Shown here in pieces: positions 22,430 to 29,131 of a stretch of 32,275 bases of DNA. Location of the stretch: positions 1 to 32,275 of the forward strand of contig CANGMU010000002.1 of the NCBI GenBank assembly GCA_947454665.1, given 5' to 3'. Origin of the DNA: Pseudomonadota bacterium. GTDB lineage: Bacteria; Pseudomonadota; Gammaproteobacteria; Steroidobacterales; Steroidobacteraceae. The notes below the pieces were generated by a model. That model searched no databases. It saw nothing but the letters and a program-made list of their open reading frames with translations, and was not told the DNA's origin. The position numbers and the translations under genes are program-made. Positions within the stretch are counted from its first letter, which is position 1; each line of letters opens with the position of its first letter.

Positions 22430-23206
22430 CTACTTCTCGACGAACGCGCGCTCGATGACGTAATCACCGGGCTCGCCGACGCGCGGCGAGATCGCAAAGC
22501 CGCGCTGGTCGAGCAGGTCCGACAGGTCCTTCAACATCGGCGCACTGCCGCAGATCATGAAACGGTCGTGGGCAGGATCGATCGGCGGCAGTCCCGCCCG
22601 CTTGGCCAGCTCGCCGTTGGCCAGCAGGTCGGTGAGCCGACCCTGGTTCTCGAAATCCTCGCGCGTGACGGTCGGGAAATAGATCAGCTTCTCGCGCACC
22701 AGGTCACCGAGCCATTCCTGTTCGCGCAGGTGCGAAGTGATGAAGTCGCGATAGGCCAGGTCGCTCACGCGGCGCACGCCGTGCGTGACGACGATCTTGT
22801 CGAAGCGCTCGTAGGATTCCGGATCCTGGATGATGCTCATGAAGGGCGCGAGGCCCGTGCCCGATGACAGCAGATACAGGTGCTTGCCCGGCTTCAGGTC
22901 ATGGACCAGCAGCGTGCCCGTGGGCTTGCGGCTGACGAGCACGGTGTCGCCAACCTTGAGGTGCTGCAGCCGGGACGTCAGCGGTCCGTTCTGCACCTTG
23001 ATGCTGAAGAACTCCAGATGCTCTTCCCAGCTCGGGCTCGCGATCGAATACGCACGCAGCAAGGGGCGCCCATCGACTTCCAGGCCCAGCATCACGAAAT
23101 GGCCGCTCTCGAAGCGGAAGCCCGGATCGCGCGTGGTACGGAACGAAAACAGACTGTCGTTCCAGTGGTGGACTTGGGTAACCGTTTCGGTCGCGATTGC
23201 AGCCAT
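22430..23206 (-). CDS. fpr: Ferredoxin--NADP+ reductase
   Basis: FRTTRDPGFRFESGHFVMLGLEVDGRPLLRAYSIASPSWEEHLEFFSIKVQNGPLTSRLQHLKVGDTVLVSRKPTGTLL..., LSSGTGLAPFMSII, MICGSAPMLKDL, C-terminal YVIERAFVEK. Confidence 0.93.
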   Translation of the reverse strand: MAAIATETVTQVHHWNDSLFSFRTTRDPGFRFESGHFVMLGLEVDGRPLLRAYSIASPSWEEHLEFFSIKVQNGPLTSRLQHLKVGDTVLVSRKPTGTLLVHDLKPGKHLYLLSSGTGLAPFMSIIQDPESYERFDKIVVTHGVRRVSDLAYRDFITSHLREQEWLGDLVREKLIYFPTVTREDFENQGRLTDLLANGELAKRAGLPPIDPAHDRFMICGSAPMLKDLSDLLDQRGFAISPRVGEPGDYVIERAFVEK

Positions 23207-23356
23207 GGGAGGTCAGGCCTGTCGGCATCGGAAAAAGGGGATCGAATCCTGCCGGGGCAGCTTATTCAAAGGGGTTCTATCACCATGCCGAGTGCGCATC
23301 GGTTGCTGCGGCACCCATTGCATCGACAGTCGCCCGAGACAGGCTAGAGTCGACCG

Positions 23357-24091
23357 ATGACGGGGGAAATCGAGTTCGTCTGGCCGACGATACGGCCGGT
23401 GGAGACCGGCGCGGTATGGCGCTGGCTCGCGGCTGGCTGGAAGGACCTGAAGGCTGCACCGGTTGCCGGGCTGTTCTATGGCGCCGTGCTGGCTGTCATG
23501 GGCGAGCTGCTGCTGCGCCATGCCAGCGGCGCGATCGGCATCGCGCTGATGACCGGCTTCCTGCTGGTCGGCCCCTTTCTCGCGCTCGGGCTCTATGACG
23601 TGAGCCGTCGCCTCGAAGCCGGAGAACGCCCCCGCCTCGTGCCGACCCTTGCGGCCTGGCGGGCGAACTTCCCTGCCGTCAGTTTTTATGCGGTAGCGCT
23701 GACGCTGCTGCTTGCCGCCTGGATCCGCATCTCGGTGGTGGTCGTCGCCGTCTGCTTTCCGGAAGGCCAGATCGACTGGCAATCGCCGACGGTCTGGACC
23801 TTCGCGGCGATCTACACGGCGGTGGGCTCGGGGCTCGCCCTGTTCGTCTTTGCGACGACCTCGCTGTCGCTGCCGCTGCTGCTCGACCGGCGCGACATGG
23901 ACACGATCAGCGCCGCGATCACGAGCTTCAATGCGCTGCGCCACAACCTCAAGCCCCTGCTCGGCTTCGGTGCGCTCATCGTCGTGCTGACGGCTTTCGG
24001 CTTCGCCACGCACGGCCTGGGCCTGGTCATTGCGATGCCGCTGATCGGGCACATGACCTGGCACGCCTACCGGGAGACGCTGCGGGCATAA
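23357..24091 (+). CDS. DUF2189-like integral membrane protein
   Basis: Multi-TM; GFLLVGPFLALGLYDVSRRLEAGERPRLVPTLAAW..., ATTSLSLPLLLDRRDMDTISAAITSFNALRHNLKPLLGF...GLVIAMPLIGHMTWHAYRET. Confidence 0.83.
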   Translation: MTGEIEFVWPTIRPVETGAVWRWLAAGWKDLKAAPVAGLFYGAVLAVMGELLLRHASGAIGIALMTGFLLVGPFLALGLYDVSRRLEAGERPRLVPTLAAWRANFPAVSFYAVALTLLLAAWIRISVVVVAVCFPEGQIDWQSPTVWTFAAIYTAVGSGLALFVFATTSLSLPLLLDRRDMDTISAAITSFNALRHNLKPLLGFGALIVVLTAFGFATHGLGLVIAMPLIGHMTWHAYRETLRA

Positions 24092-24894
24092 TGCCGCGCA
24101 TGTCCACCCGGCAACCCACGTTCTACGTCCCGCATGGCGGCGGCCCCTGCTTCTTCATGGATGACCCGCAGGGCACCTGGACCGGCATGGCGCGTTTCCT
24201 TCGAGAACTGCCCGCGCAGTTGCCCGAGCGACCCAAGGCGATCCTCATCGTGTCCGGCCACTGGGAAACCCGCGGTGGTTTTGCGCTGACCTCGCAGGCC
24301 CGGCCGCCCCTGGTCTACGACTATTACGGCTTTCCGCCGCACACCTACCAGCTGCGCTATGACGCGCCCGGCGCACCGGAGCTTGCTGCGCGCACGCGCG
24401 ATCTGCTGGCTGCGGCCGGTTTCCCCGCAGCGCTTGATGCGGAGCGCGGGCTCGACCATGGCGTGTTCGTGCCGCTGAAGGTCGTGTATCCGGAAGCGGA
24501 CGTTCCGGTGGTCGAACTGTCGCTCGAACGCAGCCTCGATCCGGCCCAGCATCTGGCGGTCGGCCGCGCGCTAGCGCCGCTGCGTGACGAGGGCGTGCTG
24601 CTCATCGGCGCAGGCATGAGCTTCCACAACCTGCGCGCCCTGGGGGATCCGCGCGCGCAGACGCCGTCGATCGCCTTCGACGACTGGCTCGGCAAGGCCA
24701 TCGCCCTGCCAGCCGCGGACCGTGCCAGCGCCCTACAGGCCTGGGAATCGGCGCCCGCCGCGCGCATCTGCCATCCCCGCGAAGAACACCTGATGCCGCT
24801 GATGGTGGCAGCAGGCGCCGCGGAGGGCGCAGGGCAGCGCGTTTACCGCGAGCTCGTGCTGCAGGTCGCCGTTTCCGGTTACCGTTTCGACTGA
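24091..24894 (+). CDS. DODA-type extradiol dioxygenase (LigB-like; YgiD-related)
   Basis: TFYVPHGGGPCFFMD..., AILIVSGHWETRGGFALTSQARPPLVYDYYGFPPHTYQLRYDAPGAPELA, DHGVFVPLKVVYPEADVPVVELSL, GAGMSFHNLRA, HPREEHLMPLMVAAGAA. Confidence 0.9.
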   Translation: MPRMSTRQPTFYVPHGGGPCFFMDDPQGTWTGMARFLRELPAQLPERPKAILIVSGHWETRGGFALTSQARPPLVYDYYGFPPHTYQLRYDAPGAPELAARTRDLLAAAGFPAALDAERGLDHGVFVPLKVVYPEADVPVVELSLERSLDPAQHLAVGRALAPLRDEGVLLIGAGMSFHNLRALGDPRAQTPSIAFDDWLGKAIALPAADRASALQAWESAPAARICHPREEHLMPLMVAAGAAEGAGQRVYRELVLQVAVSGYRFD

Positions 24895-24919
24895 ACACAG
24901 AAAACTGGAGGGGGGTTCC

Positions 24920-25957
24920 ATGTCCATCGCTTTCCGTCTGATGGCTGCGCTCGCGGTGTCGACGCTGGGCCTGTTTGCTGTGCAACCCGCAGCCGCCGCA
25001 TCGACAGGTTCCTGCAACCGCGCCTGTCTGGAAGGGTTCGTCGAACGCTATCTCGACGCGGTCACGGAGAACCGACCTGACAAGGTGCCGCTGGCGACCG
25101 GCGTGCGCTTCACGGAAGACGGCCAGCAGCTCGTGATCGGTGATGGGCTCTGGAACTCGATGCGTGCGAAGGGCAGCTATCGCCTGTTCGTGACCGACGT
25201 GCCTGCCGGGCAGGTCGTGGTGCTCGCAACGATCGAGGAAGACCATCGTGAAGCTGGCAAGAGCACGGGCGCCCTGCTGGCCCTGCGACTGAAGGTGAAG
25301 AACCTGCAGATCAGCGAGATCGAGCAGATGGTCGTACGCGATGACAAGGCGGCAGCCCGTGTGAGCGCGCTGACGCCGCATCCGCTGTACCTGCAGGCCG
25401 TGCCGGAGGCCGAGCGCATGTCGCGCGCGGACCTGATCGCAACGGGCAACAAGTACTTCACGGGCATGCAGCAGAACGACGGCAAGGGTGACTATCCCTT
25501 CGCCGCGGACTGCAATCGGCTGGAGAACGGCATGCAGTCGACGAACGCGCCGACGCCCGAAGGCCAGACGCGCCCGGACCCGAAAACATCGCTGACCTAT
25601 TCGGCGCAGTGGAGCTGCATGGAGCAGTTCAAGTCGGGTCTGCTGCACTTCGTGAACCGCATCCGCGACCGGCGCTTCGTGGCCGTGGACCAGGAACGCG
25701 GCATCGTCTTCGCATTCGGATTCTTCGATCATTCGGCGGGCGCGACGCGCACCTTCAAGGCTGCGGACGGCCGCACCGTCACGTCAGGTCCCGTACAGCC
25801 CTGGACCTGGGAAATCGCCGAACTGTTCAAGATCGAGAAAGGACAGATCCGCAAGATCGATGCCTTCCTGCAGCGCTCGCCCTACGGCATGAACTCCGGC
25901 TGGAGCACCTGGTCGCAGGGGCTGTCCGACGTCGCGCGCGACGTCACGATGGAGTGA
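24920..25957 (+). CDS. Secreted protein of unknown function, SnoaL/DUF8021-like
   Basis: Signal peptide (MAALAVSTLGLFAVQPAAAAS); CNRACLEGFVERYLDAVTENRPDKVPLATGVRFTEDG and GQIRKIDAFLQRSPYGMNSGW. Family call tentative. Confidence 0.7.
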   Translation: MSIAFRLMAALAVSTLGLFAVQPAAAASTGSCNRACLEGFVERYLDAVTENRPDKVPLATGVRFTEDGQQLVIGDGLWNSMRAKGSYRLFVTDVPAGQVVVLATIEEDHREAGKSTGALLALRLKVKNLQISEIEQMVVRDDKAAARVSALTPHPLYLQAVPEAERMSRADLIATGNKYFTGMQQNDGKGDYPFAADCNRLENGMQSTNAPTPEGQTRPDPKTSLTYSAQWSCMEQFKSGLLHFVNRIRDRRFVAVDQERGIVFAFGFFDHSAGATRTFKAADGRTVTSGPVQPWTWEIAELFKIEKGQIRKIDAFLQRSPYGMNSGWSTWSQGLSDVARDVTME

Positions 25958-25960
25958 CGC

Positions 25961-27430
25961 TTGCGCTTCGGCTTCACCCACCAGTACGCGACGCTGCCGG
26001 ACCGGTTCCAGACGGCACACGCACCCGCGCGCGCACCGGATCCACGCTGCGTCGTGTTCAACCGGCCGGTGGCGGCCTTGCTGGGCCTGGACGTGGATGC
26101 CGTCGAACGCGATGCCGCCGCGCTCTTCTCGGGCAACCAGCTGCCCGAGGATGCCCGCCCCATTGCGACAGCCTATGCCGGCCATCAGTTCGGCCAGCTC
26201 TCCCCGCGGCTCGGTGATGGCCGTGCGTTGCTGCTGGGCGAGATCCGCTGCCCGGATGGCCTGCAGCGCGACCTGCAGTTCAAGGGATCGGGCCGCACGC
26301 CCTTTTCGCGCGGCGGCGATGGCTTCGCCGCGCTGGGCCCGATGCTGCGTGAATACCTGATCAGCGAAGCGATGCACGCGCTAGGCATCCCGACGACGCG
26401 CTCGCTCGCCGTGGTGACGACAGGGGCTCGCGTGCAGCGCGAGAGCGACTTGCCGGGCGCGGTGCTCACACGCGTGGCCGCGAGCCACATCCGCGTGGGC
26501 AGCTTCGAATACTTCAGCGCCCGCGGCGACGTGGAAGGCCTGCGCCTGCTGCTGGACCTGGTCATTGCGCGCCATGACCCGCAGGCGCTCGACGCGGAGA
26601 TTCCGGCGCTGGCCGTGCTGGAGGCCGTCGCCGAGCGACAGGCACGACTCATCGCCCAGTGGATGCAGGTCGGCTTCATCCACGGCGTGATGAACACGGA
26701 CAACATGTCGATCCCGGGCGAGACGATCGATTACGGACCCTGCGCGTTCATGGATGAATTCGATCCGCGCACGGTGTTCAGTTCGATCGATCGGCAGGGC
26801 CGCTATGCCTATTCGAACCAGCCCGTCATCGCGCAGTGGAACCTCGCGCGACTCGCTGAAGCGCTGCTGCCGCTGATCGATGCGGACGCCGACAGCGCCG
26901 TGACCAAGGCACTCACGGTGATCGAGCCCTTCATCGATCGTTTCGACACGCATTACCTGTCGGGCTTGCGCGCCCGCATCGGCCTGGCTTCGGAAGAAGC
27001 CGGTGACCGCGACCTCATCAAGGCACTGCTGGACCTGTTGCGCGACGCGCGCGCGGACCACACGCTGTCGTTCAGGGAGTTGTCCGATGCCGCGGAAGGC
27101 GCGGCTGCCGAGGCGCCGCTGCGGACACGACTTGCCGCCGCACCGGGTATCGACGATTGGTTGGCCGCCTGGCGTTCACGGCTGTCGCGGGACCCGCAGT
27201 CACCGGGTGAAAGGGCCGCTGCGATGCGGCGCGTGAATCCGGCCTATATCCCCCGCAACCATCGCGTGGAGGCCGCGCTGGCCGCAGCCTCAGATGAGAG
27301 CGACTTCGAGCCCTTCAAACGCCTGCTGTCCATCGTGCAACAGCCGTTCGATGACCAAGCGGAGCATGCGGCATACCGCGAGCCGCCACGGCCGTCGGAG
27401 CGCGTGCTGCAGACCTTCTGCGGCACTTGA
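25961..27430 (+). CDS. selO: Protein adenylyltransferase SelO (YdiU/UPF0061)
   Basis: YAGHQFGQLSPRLGDGRALLLGEI, LQFKGSGRTPFSRGGDGFAALGPMLREYLISEAMHALGIPTTRSLAVV, HGVMNTDNMSIPGETIDYGPCAFMDEFDP, C-terminal FCGT; TTG start preceded by GGAG. Confidence 0.95.
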   Translation: MRFGFTHQYATLPDRFQTAHAPARAPDPRCVVFNRPVAALLGLDVDAVERDAAALFSGNQLPEDARPIATAYAGHQFGQLSPRLGDGRALLLGEIRCPDGLQRDLQFKGSGRTPFSRGGDGFAALGPMLREYLISEAMHALGIPTTRSLAVVTTGARVQRESDLPGAVLTRVAASHIRVGSFEYFSARGDVEGLRLLLDLVIARHDPQALDAEIPALAVLEAVAERQARLIAQWMQVGFIHGVMNTDNMSIPGETIDYGPCAFMDEFDPRTVFSSIDRQGRYAYSNQPVIAQWNLARLAEALLPLIDADADSAVTKALTVIEPFIDRFDTHYLSGLRARIGLASEEAGDRDLIKALLDLLRDARADHTLSFRELSDAAEGAAAEAPLRTRLAAAPGIDDWLAAWRSRLSRDPQSPGERAAAMRRVNPAYIPRNHRVEAALAAASDESDFEPFKRLLSIVQQPFDDQAEHAAYREPPRPSERVLQTFCGT

Positions 27431-27448
27431 GGCGATCGCCCGGGCGGG

Positions 27449-27826
27449 TCAGGTCTTCAGGGCGGCATCGATCCCGGTCGTCAGCGCGGCGATCCCATCG
27501 GGTTTCTCGAGCACGGCACGCACGCCGACCTGCTTGGCCGTGTGGGTCAGGGCATCGGTCACGTAACCGGATATCAGCAGCACGGGCATTCCGGCACGGA
27601 TCTTCAGCACTTCCCGAGCCACGTCCAGTCCCGACATGCCCGGCATGTTGTAGTCCGTGACGAAGACATCCAAAGCCAGCGGGTCCGCCTCGATATGGCG
27701 CAAGGCTTCATCCTGGTCGCTGAATGAAGTGACCTGATGGCCCAGTCGCTGCAACGAACGGGTGATCAGCATCACCAGCGCTTCATCATCATCCAGGTAC
27801 ACGATCCGCGTGGAACCCAATGACAT
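27449..27826 (-). CDS. Single-domain response regulator (CheY-like receiver)
   Basis: IVYLDDDEALVMLI acidic triad, VFVTDYNMPGMSGLDV phospho-Asp site, LISGY, LEKPDG switch Lys; no output domain. Confidence 0.9.
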   Translation of the reverse strand: MSLGSTRIVYLDDDEALVMLITRSLQRLGHQVTSFSDQDEALRHIEADPLALDVFVTDYNMPGMSGLDVAREVLKIRAGMPVLLISGYVTDALTHTAKQVGVRAVLEKPDGIAALTTGIDAALKT

Positions 27827-27836
27827 CTCCGACTCC

Positions 27837-29033
27837 TCAGCGCCCACCTGTCCGGGCGGCCTTTGCCGGGGCACCGCCCGGATCCTTGCAGCGATAGGGC
27901 GAATAGGACACCTCGGCGGGGAATACGACATCCTCGCCCCGCCAGCGATCGGCAAAGAAATCAGGGTCCGCTGCTTCGTAGCGACGGGTCAGGCGTGTGC
28001 CGGATGCATCCAGTTCGAATCGCTCGACGACCTTGAGGCCGCTGCCATGCAGCACGCGCGCATCAGCATTGAGGACACCGGGCAGGAAACCACTCGTCTC
28101 GACGACCAGCACGTCCCCGTCCCATCGGCCCACGGAATAGCCTGCGCGGGTCGCTGCGCCGCGGGGCGGCGCCTTGCCATCGAGGTGGATCACGCGGGGC
28201 AGGTCCATGTGGCCATAGTTCATCGTGACCCGGTCAGGCGTCTGCGTGATGCGGTTCACCACGCTGTCGAAAGTCCAGTCGAAGAGGATGTTCGTCGGCT
28301 CGCAGCGCAGGCGCGGGTTGTCACGCGAGGCCGGATCGAAGCGCTGCAGGGCCTTGCGCCCGGCTTCCGTCAGCGTCACCGGGATGGGCCGGTCCCAGGC
28401 CGCCTTGATCGGATCGGCCGCCAGGGATTCCGGCGTGCCTCGGGCGCCGGGGAAGGCGCGCTGACCGGCCGGCACCTCGCCGGGCTTCAGGGTCCGCGCC
28501 TCGGTCAGTGACACGAGGGTCCCGTTCTGCCCGCGCGGGTCCGTCATCACCCGCTGCTCGGCGGCCCAGTCACCGGCGAGGTTCGGGTGGCCGTCCGCCG
28601 TCCGCAGGGCGCGGCGCGAAACCGACGCTGCGCCGGAGGCGGCCGCCAGTTGGCGCTGGCCATAACGGTCCATGCTGCTGCCATCTGCGAAACGGATGGT
28701 GGACAGATAGCACTGATGGGCTTTGAAACGCTCCGGCGAGCCCGTCACGGTGACGGCCAATCCCGCCTTGAACAGCTCCGGCGTCCAGCCGGAACGCCGC
28801 AGCGAGCTCGCGGATCGCATCTCGCAGCGCCAGGCGCCCACGGTGCCGTCAGGGCCTTTCGCCTCGAGCTTGAGCCAGGCGTGCGGGTTCACGAGCTCGA
28901 CGCCGGTCAGCGTGCCGGTGAGCGTGATGTCCTTGTTGAGGTCCCAGTTCGAGACGCCGTGGTGCGCGGGCGCCGGCATCGCCGCGAGCGCCAGCAACGC
29001 CCCGGACACGAAAAGGACTGACCACTGCTTCAT
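27837..29033 (-). CDS. DUF6152-like secreted protein of unknown function
   Basis: Signal peptide MKQWSVLFVSGALLALAAMPAPAHHGVSNWDLNKDITLTGTLTGVELVNPHAWLKLEAKG...; long C-terminal extension. Start taken at MKQW. Confidence 0.75.
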   Translation of the reverse strand: MKQWSVLFVSGALLALAAMPAPAHHGVSNWDLNKDITLTGTLTGVELVNPHAWLKLEAKGPDGTVGAWRCEMRSASSLRRSGWTPELFKAGLAVTVTGSPERFKAHQCYLSTIRFADGSSMDRYGQRQLAAASGAASVSRRALRTADGHPNLAGDWAAEQRVMTDPRGQNGTLVSLTEARTLKPGEVPAGQRAFPGARGTPESLAADPIKAAWDRPIPVTLTEAGRKALQRFDPASRDNPRLRCEPTNILFDWTFDSVVNRITQTPDRVTMNYGHMDLPRVIHLDGKAPPRGAATRAGYSVGRWDGDVLVVETSGFLPGVLNADARVLHGSGLKVVERFELDASGTRLTRRYEAADPDFFADRWRGEDVVFPAEVSYSPYRCKDPGGAPAKAARTGGR

Positions 29034-29064
29034 GCCCCATCCCTGCCGGTTTCGTTCCGGCAAA

Positions 29065-29097
29065 TAAAAAAGGCCGCCTGATTGCTCAGGCGGCCTT
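29065..29097 (-). terminator. Intrinsic terminator downstream of TonB receptor gene
   Basis: Minus-strand 12-bp perfect stem AAGGCCGCCTGA-GCAA-TCAGGCGGCCTT followed by T-tract (TTTTATTT). Confidence 0.93.
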
Positions 29098-29131
29098 GTA
29101 TCACGCGGCGGTGCCCCGTGACGAGGCTACG

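Noticed and set aside
23249-23260. CTGCCGGGGCAG dyad in the fpr/DUF2189 divergent gap
   Set aside because: Five-bp arms with a 2-nt centre in high-GC DNA; likely chance without comparative support.
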